Shown: positions 46,423-59,412, counted from the first letter of the stretch. The stretch: 64,000 nt of DNA from Prunus persica (GCF_000346465.2 NC_034010.1:10039638-10103637); one strand, 5' to 3'. Notes: a model not told the origin generated them from the sequence alone. Translations and numbers: made by a program.

Positions 46423-46709
46423 GTGCTGACACCATTGCATCGAAGTTTGAGTAATCCTCCTCCTAGATTATAGTAATTTATAATGTCACATTGTCAGAAC
46501 AAAAAATAAAAAAAATAAAAAGCCTTTTTTTGGAAAAATGATGCCAAATCAAATTGTAAAATAGATAGATTTCTTTAAATAATAAAACTTAATCATAATA
46601 GAGCAACTTTACCATATAGTCTTGTTGGCTAGTCATTTTCTAATTTTGGTTAATTCCACACATGAGAAAACTAAATTCGTTATTTATGTACATCACAATG
46701 CATTAAATA
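46423..46709. other. Spacer, no gene
   Basis: AT-rich spacer between the hAT-like element and the solo LTR. Its last five bases (aaata) are one copy of the LTR target duplication. Confidence 0.5.
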
Positions 46710-49393
46710 TGATAGGACTCGACCCAAATTCTGCTTTGGAATCCGAGCCGGACCCTGTGCTTGTCCGACACCTGACGGATGTCGGGCACGAATGACCTAT
46801 TTGCCCTTCTCTACAAAGCACGATAAAATAAAAAGGTTGATTCCTGCCGAAAAATTGGCAGAGTCTCCCTCGTAAATTGGATCAATACCAAAATATTTAC
46901 ACCTGCCAAACAAGTATAGATACAACCAATTGCCAGCATATGTATATATACATTCCAATAGTTACATTCTAATTCTAGGGAAAATTATCAGAGCGACTAC
47001 TAATAATTTACAAAGGAGTCAATCCTTTTACAAAACAAAAGTCCTACATCAAAAGGAAAGCGCGAAAGGTGAAAAACGGCCTGGTGGTGGATCCCTGTGC
47101 ACGCCTACTGCCTGGGGGCGCAAAACATTAAAAAGGGTGAGTGGACCCAAAATAAAGTTTAGAAAATAGCATATGAACATACTAACCCCACTGTAAAAAC
47201 AGTTATACAAACTAAACTATTCTCTTTATTTCTGAAAGCAATGCACTTATATAATTATGCATGTATATAAGACAATCATACTCATGGTCAACATTAATTT
47301 CTTAAGGCATTGAAAACAGTTTAAAACTACCACCTAGGTGTACCCTTTATTTCCGTCAATTCCTTATATCCGTCAATCCCTTGCATCACTATGGGTGACA
47401 CGTACTCGCAGGTCTCAGTGACACAAGGTCAGTCCGAGCTGCAGCTAGCAGGATTCAGGGGACCGTAGTCAGCCTGATCCGCATTACTTGCTCCACATGA
47501 GTTCGAGTACCATAGAACTCGTGGGACAACTGTCAAGCATGCTGACTAAACCGAAGGCTACCAATAAAATTCGAAGGCAACATTTGATCTGAAGGCAACT
47601 TATTTACTAAAGGCAACATTTGTATATCTGGGTACAAGGTGGTTTAGGAAAATATAAAGTTTTTGAAGAAAATCTGCTGAATAACTGAATTCCTGTAAAC
47701 TCTAAAACACTGCTACCATTTATCTGAAAATCTGAGAATTAACTAGAATTTCTTTTCCTATATCCTTTAAAGGAGATTTTACTCGGCATCATGCAAAACA
47801 AAATATTTAAAAGCATATAACAGCTTATAAAACACTAATCTTTGAATAAAACTTATTCAAGATCAAATATTGTAACTAAACTGTTTAAATTCATTTATAA
47901 AAACAAAGAGTCCACTCACAGATGGTTCGTGCTCGCTGGACCTCATGAAGGTCCCTCCTGCGGGTCAACTGGTGTCCGGGTGCCTGATTCAATTACCATA
48001 ATATTCTATTAATACAATACGCAATATAGTATTAATTTAAAAACCCTGACCCCCGGCTCCTAGAAGTACGTGCGTCAGATTAAAGTTGTTCCTATGGCCA
48101 TAAAAGCTTTCCTTCCACTTGGAATAGTTTAGCAGTATCTTGGGACTTAAAAAGTGCTAAAGTCCCACAAAGTTAATCCGGGGCCTCGCGGGTCCATGAC
48201 CTGGCAATTATGATCCGAAAGCCTCCAAAAGTTCCAATATACTTAGGAGACATGTCCCGAGGGTTTGGTCTCGATCGGACGGTCAGATTGATCACGATTT
48301 CTAAACCCTAGCCCTAGGGTTCGCGATTTTGGAGTATCCAGGACTCCGATTCACGATCCGTTGAATCCTAAACGATTCTGAAATTGTCTAGAGTAACATA
48401 TCTAAAAAAGATTACGATCCAACGGCTAAACCATATTGAACCTGGAAATTGCACAATATGCAACAATCCGTTCGAGGCTCAAACGGTATCCAAATTGTGA
48501 TCCGCGAATTCCTACTCACTCGTGACAACCTAAGGATCTCATCGAGATATAGTGCAACTTCACTACCCTTGCCCACGCGCCGCCACAAGCGCCGGCAGCG
48601 CTGGGTGTCCAAAGCGATTACGTATCGCCGGAAAATCTCAAAACCACAGCTCAAGACTCCTACCCTAGGTATAACACCCTATTTGGAGCCACTTTTGTTC
48701 TTAAACCTACCCCAGAAACTGACCGGAAGTGGCCGAAATCGCGATTCCAAAATCGGCCGAACCCTAACTTAAAAATCGAACTCTCTAAGCTTCGAATTGA
48801 AGGAAACCTACCCAACTAGCAGCTAAGTCGTGAAAAATAGGTAAAGATCCATACCTTGATCGTCCGATTTGGTGGCCGGATAACGGAGATCGACGGCCGT
48901 GAAGTTTCGCACAAAAACAGGCGGTTTTCGTGGTTTTTCGGCGGGATAACGGCGGCGGCTGGCGTTGAGGTGGGCTGAGGCTGACGGCGAGGCTTGGCCT
49001 GTCATTTTGGCTCCGGTCTTGCGGCTTGGGGTGGCCGGTGACATGAGTTATGGGAGTTTGGAGGGCGACGGAAGGGAGGACAGCGAGAGAGGAAGGGAAG
49101 AGAGATTGAGGGAGAAGAGAGAGAATGAGGTTTTAAAAATCTGATTTTTTAAATTACCGTTTTGCCCTTCATAGTATTTTAACCGTATTTTCTTCATTAA
49201 AGCTCCGATTCGAGCTCACTTCGTGTCTACAGACTCATTTTGTCGTGCTCTAAGCAACGGTGTGTGTGGAATTATCAAATTCCTTCTCGGTCAAAAAGTC
49301 AACCTTTCTTTAATAAATTATTCAAATGGCAAAATTGTCTTTTCCTCTTAATAAATTACTAATTAAATATTAATTTAGGTTTGGGTTATTACA
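46710..49393 (-). mobile_element. Solo LTR of family L, copy D, with target duplication
   Basis: On the minus strand it starts TGTAATAACCC at 49393 and ends CTATCA at 46710 (2684 bp). It is flanked by perfect aaata copies (46705-46709 and 49394-49398), so it is an inserted LTR whose internal part was lost by LTR-LTR recombination. It has the family landmarks: gagtctgtagacacgaa (reversed, near 49225), a CT/GA block, cacgatccgttgaa (near 48354) and tgcctgggggcgcaaaac (near 47110). Frames such as 48449-48772 have no known domain. This copy defines the family boundaries used for A, B, C and E. Confidence 0.9.
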
Positions 49394-50565
49394 AAATATG
49401 TCAACGTTACCTAGTCTTCAAGGTAGAAGTACCCGAGGTCAAGAGGTGTTCATTCCTTGGCCGTGATCGTTTGAAGAAGTCCAAATCCAATGCATTCATC
49501 GAATATCAATTACACATTGTGGCTTTCTTTTATTATTAATTGAAATACGAAAAATGTTGTTTTGAATAATGGTCTCATTAAATATAGTTTACTTAACTCA
49601 TTTGTGAGATGAGATAAGTGATCTAAATAAATTAGATCCATGAAACCTTTTCATATAGCTCACACCCTAAAGAGTTTCTGGTCATAAGATTGTCAATTGG
49701 GCAATAACATATCCATAAAGACTAGTATACATTGTATATGTTCAATTCAGAGGATGACTGGTCTCAGTCATTCATGTGGGGTGACATTAAGAATAAATGC
49801 ATGGGTATTCCACTAAAGAGTGAATCCATTGAACGTGATAATCAAAAAAGGATTGCATGGAAAGTTTTAGTTACATGTCAAACAAGATCTCTAAGTTGCT
49901 ATAATATAAATTAGTCCTTAGACTTAAGGCTCCACTGTTATCTTATGAAAGCGTTGTTGATCTCAAATCATGCAATCTTATGGACATGGCTCAGGGCATG
50001 GTTGTGATCATCGATTAATCTATGAAGGTATGTGAGTGTACGACAAGAATTCGCTACCTTCAATATAGAGGTAGAATGCACTAAAGATATGATTTAGAAG
50101 TCTTTGGCCAAAGCAATAGGTATGAATAAGAATCTTGGTTCGAATCAATAGGTGTGAATAAGAATCTTGATTCGAATCATACTTGTATGAATTATATAAG
50201 CTTGGGATTCATATCATGGGCTTGACATGTCTTCCAACTGAAAAGAGGTTCTCCACCTTTTCTATGTTGGCTTGGGTAGTCATGATATTTTGCTACACAT
50301 CACTCAGACTTGTGGAAGCCTTAAGGATTAACCACAATACTATTCTCACAAAAGGTAGAATTAAAAGGGAGTTTTAATTTACAATCGATAAAGAAAGAAT
50401 TCAAATCACCCATGGATTCACCTGTTAGAACCTAATGGATCACATACATAATGTGGAAGTTAAAGATGATGAGCATGAATTAATTAAGTTAATGGAGACT
50501 AATTAAATAATTGGATGGGGAAATTGCATTGGACTTCAATTTTTCAAAATAAATTGAATTTTGAA
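49394..50565. other. Gene-free stretch with a 32-bp tandem duplication
   Basis: No recognised gene. Positions 50114-50145 and 50146-50177 are 32-bp copies starting caataggt. The 60-aa frame at 49732-49914 looks like the 3' region of plant retrotransposons to me, but I cannot name a domain. Confidence 0.35.
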
Positions 50566-50675
50566 TAGAAGGGCAATTAGGTCATTTGTGCCTGGTACCC
50601 GCCAGGTGTCAGACACGCACAAGGTTCGGCTCGGATTCCAAAGTGAAATTTGGGTCAGGTCTTGTCACCTTCAAT
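50566..50675 (+). mobile_element. Terminal fragment of LTR family L
   Basis: About 110 bp, from agaagggcaa to ggtcttgtca, are the reverse complement of the 46710-46815 end of copy D, including the words attccaaagtg and aaatttgggtc. The rest of an LTR is missing on its left. It also resembles the right arm of the hairpin at 30167-30288. Confidence 0.65.
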
Positions 50676-50930
50676 CTCTTCTTTGAATGTAGATTCCTCA
50701 ACCAAGCCTTCTACCTCACCATACCAGATGGACTAGAGAAGAAGAGAAGACAACCCAGAAGACTTACATGCTAAACTTCCTCTAGGTTGGTCTGAATTTT
50801 TCGCTAAGGAAGATGAGAGGGAGAGAGTCCCACTTTCATGAGAGAGAGAGAGAGAGAGGGAGCTCTCATGGCTGGCCATGGATAATGGGTGGGCATACTT
50901 GGGTCTTGTGGATTTTGTGCTGTCATACAA
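50676..50930. other. Spacer with a (GA)n run
   Basis: No gene seen. A (GA)n microsatellite lies at 50839-50858. The satellite begins at about 50931. Confidence 0.4.
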
Positions 50931-53511
50931 CACTTATGATGTTGCCCAAATTTTTGGGCTCGATCCGAAATCAATTGGTCAAAGAAATTGGAGACTTCAA
51001 GTTCGTTCGAAGTTTGTGCGAAGGTCGTAGCGTGGTTGGAACATTGCTTAGTTTTAGTGGTTGAATTTCAATAAAAACTTACCACATGAGTCATCCCACC
51101 ACATTATGATGGTGCCGAAGTTTTGGGTCTAGTCAAAATCAATTGGTCAAAGAAATTGGACACTTCAAGGTCGTACGAAGTTCGTGCGAAGTTCATACCG
51201 TGGTTGGAACATTGCATAGTTTTAGGGGTTGGATTTCAGTAAAAACTTACCACATGAGTCCTCCCATCATATTATGATGTTGCCCAAATTTTGGTACCGA
51301 TCCGAAATCAATTGGTCAAAGAAATTGGACACTTCAAGTTCGTACCGTGGTTGGAACATTGCATAGTTTTAGTAGTTGAATTTCAATAAAAACTTACCAC
51401 ATGAGTCCTCCCACCATATTATGATGGTACCCAAATTTTGGGCCCAATTCGAAATCAATTGGTCAAAGAAATTGGACACTTCAAGGTCTTTCAAAGTTCG
51501 TGCAAAGTTCGTATCGTGGTTGGAACATTACATAGTTTTAGTAGTTGGTTTTCTACAAAAACTTACCACATGAGTCCTCCCACCACATTATGATGTTGCC
51601 CAAGTTTTGGGCCAGATCCGAAATTTATTTGGTCAAAGAAATTGGACACTTCAACTTCATACTATGTTCGTGCGAAGTCAGTGCCGTGATTGGAACATTG
51701 CAAAGTTTTAGTAGTTGAATTTCAATAAAAACTTACCACATGAGTCCTCCCACCATATTATGATGTTGCCCAAATTTTGGGCCCAATCCAAAATTAATTG
51801 GTCAAAGAAATTGCACACTTGAAGTTCGTATGAAGTTCGTGCGAAGTTCGTACCGTAGTTGGAACATTGCATAGTTTTAGTGGTTGAATTTCAATACAAA
51901 CTTACCACAAGAGTCCTCCCACCATATTATGATGTTACGTATGTTTTGGGCCCAATTCGAAATCAATTGATCAAAGAAATTGGACACTTCAAGTTCATAA
52001 GAAGTTCGTAATGTGGTTGGAACATTGCATAGTTTTAGAGGTTGGATTTCAAAAAAAGTTACCATACGAGTCTTCCCACCTTATAATGTTGCCTATGTTT
52101 TGGGCCCTATCCGAAATCAATTGGTCAAGGAAATTGGACACTTCAAGATTGTACGAAGTTTGTGCGAAGTTCATACCGTGGTTGGAATATTGCATAGTTT
52201 TAGTGGTTGGATTTCAATAAACCTTACCATATGAGTCCTCCCACCATATTACGTTGTTACCTAAGTTTTGGGCCCAATCCGAAATCAATTGGTCAAAGAA
52301 ATTGGACACTTCAAGTTTGTACGAAGTGCGTGCGAAGTTCATATTGTGGTTGGAACATTGCATAGTTTTAGTGGTTGAATTTCCTTAAAAACTTACCACA
52401 TGAGTCCTCCCACTATATTATGATGTTCCCCAAGTTTTGGGCACAATCCGAAATAAATTGGTTAAAGAAATTGGACACTTCAAGTTCGTACTTTGGTTGG
52501 AACATTGCATAGTTTTAGCAGTTGGATTTCAAAAAAAACTTACCACATGAGTCCTCCCACCATATTATGATGGTGCCCAAGTTTTGGGCTCAATCCAAAA
52601 TCAATTGGTTAAAGAAACCGGACACTTCATGGTCGTTTGAAGTTTGTGTGAAGTTCGTATCATGGTTGGAACATTGCATAGTTTTAGTGGTTGAATTTCT
52701 ACAAAAACATACCACATGAGTCCTCCCACCATATTGTGATGTTCCCCAAGTTTTTGTCCCGATCCGAAATTAATTGGTTAAAGAAATTGGAAACTTCAAG
52801 TTTGTACGAAGTTCATGCGAAGTTCGTACCTTGGTTGGAATATTGCATAGTTTTAGTGGTTGGATTTCAATAAAAAATTACCACATGAGTCCTGCCACCA
52901 TATTATGATGTTGCCCAAGTTGTGGAACCTTTCCGAAATAAATTGGTCAAATAAATTGGACACTTCAAGTTCATACGAAGTTCGTACCATGGTTGGAACA
53001 TTGCATAGTTTTAGTGGTTAGATTTCAATAAAAAATTACCACACGAGTCCTCCCACCATATTATAATGTTGCCCAAGTTTTGGGCTCGATCCGAAATCAA
53101 TTGGTTAAGAAAATTGGACACTTCAAGATTGTACGAAGTTCGTGCCAAGTTCGTACCATGGTTGGAACATTGCATAGTTTTAGTGGTTGGATTTCAATAA
53201 ACCCTTACCACATGAGTCCTCCCACCATATTATGATGGTGCCCAAGTTTTGGGCCCGATCTGAAATCAATTGGTCATAGAAATTGGACACTTCAAGGTCA
53301 TTCAAAGTTCGTGTGAAGTTCGTATCGTGGTTGGAATATTGCATAGTTTTAGTGGTTGGATTTCTACAAAAACTTACCACATGAGTCCTCCCACCACATT
53401 ATGATGTTGCCCAAGTTTTGAGACCTTTTCGAAATCAACTGGTCAAAGAAATTGGACACTTCAAGTTCCTTCGAAGTTCATACCGTGTTTGGAACAGTGC
53501 ATAGTTTAAGT
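50931..53511 (+). repeat. Satellite, left arm, ~168-bp monomers
   Basis: About 15 monomers in plus orientation, each with attatgatgttgcccaag, attggacacttcaag, a variable block of gaagttcgt words, and attgcatagttttagtgg. The ttggaac step is 165-170 bp, with two 147-bp monomers (for example 51204 to 51351) that have lost ~22 bp by slippage between gaagttcgt words. Frames run through one or more monomers because 168 is a multiple of 3, but they break often. Confidence 0.95.
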
Positions 53512-53786
53512 TGTAATAACACGAACCTAAATTAATATTTAATTATTAATTTATTCTAGTAAAAGATAATATTACCCTAGAATATTTTAATGGTTTCAAA
53601 GTTGACTTTTTGTTTCAGAAGAAATTTGGAGATTTTAGTTGTATCATTGTGTAGAGCACGTTGAGATGAGTCCGTAGACACGTAGTGGGCTCAAATCAGA
53701 GTTGTAACGAAAAAGATATGATCAAAATAGCCGTAGTGGCACAATCATAATTATTTTGAAATTGAATTTTATAAAAAATCAGAAAC

Positions 53787-53823
<37 letters not shown>

Positions 53824-53918
53824 CCTCCCTCCGTTGAAACAAAAAAGATATGATCAAAAGACCCGTAGTGGCACAATCATAATTATTTTGAAATTGGATT
53901 TTATAAAAAATCAGAAAC

Positions 53919-53971
<53 letters not shown>

Positions 53972-54210
53972 CCTCCCTCCCTCTCTTCCCCGTCCCGACA
54001 GCCCCTTCCCTCCGTTTTCCTTTCAATTTTTAGGCGGCGATAACGCTGTCGTCGGCCACCGTTTGAGACGCCGTCACTTGCAAACTCTTCCTCACTCTCT
54101 CCAAGGGCCACCTGTTCTCTTCGACCAGAAACCGGTAATCGACGGAGGCATCAAAGGGAAAATCAGCAGAAACTGCCTCTCTCGCCGGCGACATTTTCGG
54201 CGCCTAAAAA
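53512..54210 (+). mobile_element. Family L LTR, copy E (5' part), in the satellite
   Basis: Starts TGTAATAACACG at 53512, with gagatgagtccgtagacacg near 53662 and (CT)n runs at 53795-53819 and 53926-53968. A ~130-bp internal tandem duplication repeats agatatgatcaaaa (near 53713 and 53845) and ttttataaaaaatcagaaaccc. It stops at 54210 where the opposite satellite arm begins; the other LTR end is missing, so it was not inserted as a whole or was truncated later. Confidence 0.8.
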
Positions 54211-57200
54211 TTGAAGTGTCCCATTTCTTTAACCAATTGATATCGGATAAAGCCCAAAACTTGGTGACCATTGAGTGAAATCCAATCGCTAAAACTATAG
54301 AATACACCAACTACCCCATTTACGGAACGAACTTCACACGAACTTGAAATGTCTAATTTCTTTGACCTATTGATTTTGAATAGAGCCCAAAACTTGGGCA
54401 ACATCATAATATGGTGGGAGGAGTCATTTGGTTAGTTTTGATTAAAATCCAATCACTAAACTATGCTATACACCAACCACTGTATTTATGGAACGAACTT
54501 CGTAGGAACTTGAAGTGTCCAATTTCTTTGGCCAATCAATGTCAGATTGATCCCAAAACTTGGGTAACATCATAATATGCTGGGAGGAGTCATTTTGTGA
54601 GTTTTGAGTGAAATCCAATCTATAAAACTACTCAATACACAAACCACACAATTTACAGAACGAATTTCTCACGAACTTGAAATGACCAATTTCTTTGACC
54701 TGTTGATTTTGGATCGAGACCGAAACTTGGGCAACATTATAATATGGTGGTACGAGTGAATTGGTGAGTTTTGAATGAAATTCAATCGCTAAAAACTATG
54801 CAATACGCCAACCACTCCGTTTACAAAACTAACTTCGTACAAACTTGAAGTGTCCAATTTTTTTGGCCAATCGATATCGGATAATGCCCAAAACTTAGGC
54901 AACATCATAACATGGTGAGAGTAGTCATTTGGTGACCTTTGAGTGAAATACAATTGCTAAAAGAATGCAATACACCAACCACTCCATTTAAGGAATGAAA
55001 TTCACATGAACTTGAAATGTCCAATTTCTTTGACCTATTGATTTTGGATCAAGCCCAAAACTTAGGCAACATCATAATATGGTGGGAGTAGTGAATTGGC
55101 GAGTTTTGAGTGAAATCCAATCGCTAAAACTATGCAATATGCCAATCACTCCATTTATGGAACGAACTTGAAATTTCCAATTTCTTTGGCCAATCGATAT
55201 CGGATAAAGCCCAAAACTTGGGCAACTTCATAACACGGTGAGTGGAGTCATTTGGTGACCTTTGAGTGAAATCAATCGCTGAAACTATGCAATACACCAA
55301 CCACCCCATTTACGGAACGAACTTCACACAAACATGAAATGTCCAATTTCCTTGACCTGTTAATTTTGGATCAAGCCCAAAACTTGGGCATCATCATAAT
55401 ATGGTGGGAGGAGTCATTTGGTTAGTTTTGAGTGAAATCCAATCACTAAACTATGCTACACACGAACCACTCCATTTATGGAATGAACTTCGTACGAAGT
55501 GTCCAATTTCTTTCGCCAATCAATGTCAGATTGATCCCAAAACTTGGGCAACATCATCATAAGCTAGGAGGAGTCATTTGGTGAGTTTTGAGAGAAATCC
55601 AATCACCAAAACTATGCAATACACCAATTACTCCATTTACGGAACGAACTTCGCACGAACTTCAAATGTCCAATTTTTTTGACCTATTGATTTTGGATCG
55701 AGCCCAAAACTTAGGCAACATCATAATCTAGTGGGAGGAGTGAATTGGTGAGTTTTGAGAGAAATCCAATCACTAAAACTATGCAATATGCCAACCGCTC
55801 CATTTGCTGAACGAATTTCATACGAACTTGAAGAGTCCAATTTCTTTTGCCAATCGAAATCGGATAAAGCCCAAAAATTGGGCAACATCATAATATGGTG
55901 AGAATAGTCATTGGTGACCTTTGAGTGAAATCCAATCGTTAAAAGTATGCAATACACCACCCATTCCATTTACAGAATGAAGTTTGTATGAACTTGAAGT
56001 GTCCAATTTCCTTGGCCAATCGATATCGGATTGAGTCCAAAACTTGGGCAACATCATAATATGATGGGAGGATTCATTTGGTGAGTTTTGAGTGAAATCC
56101 GGTAGCTAAAACTATGCAATACACCGGCTACTCCATTTAAGGAACGAACTTCGCACGAACTTGAGATGTCAAATTTCTTTGACCTTTTTGTTTTGGATCG
56201 AGCCCATAACTTGGGCAACATCATTATATGGTGGGAGGAGTGATTTGGTGAGTTTTGAGTGAAATTCAACCGCTAAAAATATGCAATACACCAATCACTC
56301 CATTTACGTAACGAACTTCGTACGAACTTGAAATGCCTAGTTTCTTTGACCGATTGATTTCGGATAAAACCCAAAGCTTGGGCAAAATCATAATATGGTG
56401 GGAGGAGTGAATTGGTGAGTTTTGTATGAAATCCAATCGTTGAAACTATGCAATACACCAACCACTCCATTTGTGGAACGTACATCGTATGAACTTGAAG
56501 TGTCCAATTTCTTTGGCCAATTGAAATCGGATAGAGCCCAAAACTTGGGCAACATCATAATATGGTGGGAGGAGTCATTTGGGTTTTGAGTCAAAATCCA
56601 ATAGCTAAAACTTTGCAATACACCAACCACTCCATTTACGAAACGAACTTCGTAAGAACTTGAAGTGTCCAATTTCTTTCACCTATTGATTTCAGATCGG
56701 GGCCAAAACTTGTGCAATATCATAATATGGTGGGAGGAGTGAATTGGTGAGTTTTGAGTGAAATCTAATTGGTAAAACTATGTAATACACCAACCACTCC
56801 ATTTGAGGAATGAACTTCGTACGAACTTGAAGTGTCAAATTTCTTCGGCCTATTGATTGCAGATCGAGCCAAAACTTGGGCAACATCATAATATGGTGGG
56901 AGGAGTGAATTGTTAAGTTTTGAGTGAAATCAATCGCTAAAACTATGTAATAAACCAACCACTCCATTTACAGAACAAATTTTGTACGAGCTTGAAGTGT
57001 CCTATTTCTTCGGGCAATCAATATCGGATTGAGACCAAAACTTGGGCAACATTATAATAGGGTAGGAGGAGTGAATTGGTGAGTTTGAGTGAAATCCAAT
57101 TGCTAAAACTATGCAATAAACCAACCACTGCATTTACCAAAGGAACTTCGTACGAACTTGAAATGTCCAATTTCTTTGACCTATTGATTTCAGATCGAGC

Positions 57201-58744
57201 CCAAAACTTGGTTAACAACGTAATTTGGTGGGAAGAGTGAATTGTCGAGTTTTAAGTGAAATCTAGCTGCTCAAACTATGTAATACACCAACTACTCCAT
57301 CTACAGAACAAACTTTGTACGAACTTGAAGTGTTCAATTTCTTCGGGCAATCGATATTGGATTTAACCCAAAACATGGGCAACATCATAATATGGTGGGA
57401 TGAGTGATTTGGGGAGTTTTGAGTGAAATACAATTGCTAAAACTATGTAATACACCAACCACTCCATTTAAGGAACGAACTTCGTACGAACTTGAAGTGT
57501 CCAATTTCTTTGGCCAATCAATATCGGATGGAGCCCAAAACTTGGGCAACATCATAATATGGTGGGACAAGTCATTTGGTGACTTGTGAGTGAAATCCAA
57601 TTGCTAAACCTATGTAATACACCAACCATTCCATTTTTGGAATGAACTTCGTACGAACTTGAAGTGTCCAATTTCTTTGGCCAATCAATATTGGATAAAG
57701 CCCAAAACTTGTGCAACATCATATTATGGTGGGTGGAGTGAATTGGGAAGTTTTGAGTGAAATCCAGTCACTAAAACTAAGAAATACACAAACCACTCCA
57801 TTTTCGGAAGGTGCTTTGTACGAACTTGAAGTGTCTAATTTCTTTGGCCAATCCATATCGGATTGAGCCCAAAACTTGGGCATCATCATAATATGGTGGG
57901 AGGAGTCCTTTGGCCTGTTTTGAGTGAAATCCAATCCCTAAAACTATGCAATACACCAATCACTCTATTAACAAAACGAACTTCGTATGAACTTGAAATG
58001 TCCAATTTCTTTGACCTATTGATTTCGGATTGAGCCCAAAACTTGGGCAACATCATAATATGGTGGGAGGAGCGAGTTGGTGAGTTTTTAGTGAAATCCA
58101 ATCACTAAAACTATGTAATACACCAACCACGCCATTTAAGGAACGAACTTCGTACGAACTTGAAGTGTCCAATTTCTTTGGCCAATGGATATCAAATTTG
58201 GCCCAAAACTAGGGCAACATCATAATATGCTGGGAGGAGTTATTTGTTGACCTCTGAGTGAAATTCAGTCGTTGAAACTATGCACTACACCAACCACTAC
58301 ATTTATGAAACTATGTAATACACCAATCACTCCATTTACGGAATGAACTTCATACGAACTTGAAGTGTACAATTTGTTTGGCCAATCGATATCGAATTGA
58401 GCCCAAAACTTGGGCGACAACATAATATATGGGATGAGTGAATTGATGAGTTTTTTTGTGAAATCCAATCGCTAAAACTATACACCAACCACTACATTTA
58501 TGGAACGAACTTCGTATGAACTTGAAGTGTCCAATTTGTTTGACCTATTGATTTCGGATCGAGCCCAAAGCTTGGGCCACATCATAATATGGTCGGAGGA
58601 GACATTTGGTGAGTTTTGAGTGAAATCCAATTGCTAAAACTATGCACTACACCAACCACTCCATTTACGGATCGTGGCCAAAACTTGGGCAACATCATAA
58701 TATGCTGGGAGGAGTCATTTGGTCAGTTTTGAGTGAAATCCAAT
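54211..58744 (-). repeat. Satellite, right arm, ~168-bp monomers, inverted
   Basis: About 27 monomers in the opposite orientation to the left arm. They share gcccaaaacttgggcaacatc and gaagtgtccaatttctttg, but carry an arm-specific block, accactccatttacggaacg, in place of the left arm's repeated gaagttcgtgc block and the atgttccaacc end. Several monomers near 58260-58500 and 58630-58680 are truncated. Many 60-95-residue frames (for example 56388-56672) are products of the 168-bp period and are not genes. Confidence 0.95.
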
Positions 58745-59400
58745 CACTATGCCAAAAAGGCCTTTAGCAACGGATAAAATCCGTTGCCTATTGCCTATAA
58801 ATACCGTGGTATTCAAGCGCATTGCCCATTACGGATATTATCCATGGCCTTTTTATAGTTACAACATCGGATATTTGGTAAAATCTGATGCATATATGAT
58901 TTCCATGTGCCAAAAAAACGTTGACTTCTGATACCTAAACCTAAAAAAACATCAGTGGTTTTAAAAGGGAGGAGGCTAACGGGATATTACACCATCAGTG
59001 ATATCTCCTATACTGATGAGTATTATCAATTACAACATCGCAGAAACAAATAGTGCTGCTGCGAATTATGTTATACGTCATCACTTTTTTTATTTTGAGG
59101 GCGTGAAAAGCCTCCAATGGCGCTGGTTATTATGTAAATGCTTATGCTACTTCTAATTTTAGGCATCAGTGATCATAGATGTCCGGTTGTTGTTTTAATC
59201 TTTTAAGTTCAGTTATTTTTGCAAAACTGAAGTTGTTATAAACAATAGGCATCACTTATGCAAGGAAAGTGTAGGTACTTTGCATGTTCCATGTCACATT
59301 TACTTGGTTACTATCTTATAATATCAAAAAGGCATCATTTTCAAATCATGTTGTGTTGCCATAGCTCATAAAAAAACATATATATAAATAGTAATTTAAA
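58745..59400 (+). mobile_element. CACTA-type transposon terminus with subterminal hairpins
   Basis: Starts CACTATGCCAAAAAGGCC at 58745, exactly where the last satellite monomer breaks off (3-bp flank aat). It is followed by many short imperfect hairpins, such as gcaacggataaaatccgttgc (split 58769-58789), tcggatatttggtaaaatctga and catcagtgatatctcctatactgatg, as in CACTA subterminal regions. No transposase and no opposite TAGTG end was found, so it is a terminal fragment. The right border is uncertain. Confidence 0.7.
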
Positions 59401-59410
59401 TATATCCATA

Positions 59411-59412
59411 CT

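Noticed and set aside
31765..50680. ccttc before LTR copy C (31765-31769) and after the LTR end fragment (50676-50680), as if one 19-kb element
   Set aside because: A 5-bp match can be chance, and the interval holds an EIL gene fragment, other insertions and an opposite-facing solo LTR; the right LTR is only ~110 bp long.
54211..58744. Many 60-95-residue frames with the shared motif SSHHIMMLPKFWA, as if a protein family
   Set aside because: They follow the 168-bp period of the satellite (56 codons), break often, and have no promoter or start context; the same peptide appears in both arms because the DNA repeats.
58745..58865. A complete ~115-bp CACTA-like MITE ending near ttatagtt at 58859
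   Set aside because: The right arm lacks the TAGTG end and the GCC word, and the hairpin-rich sequence continues for another 500 bp.
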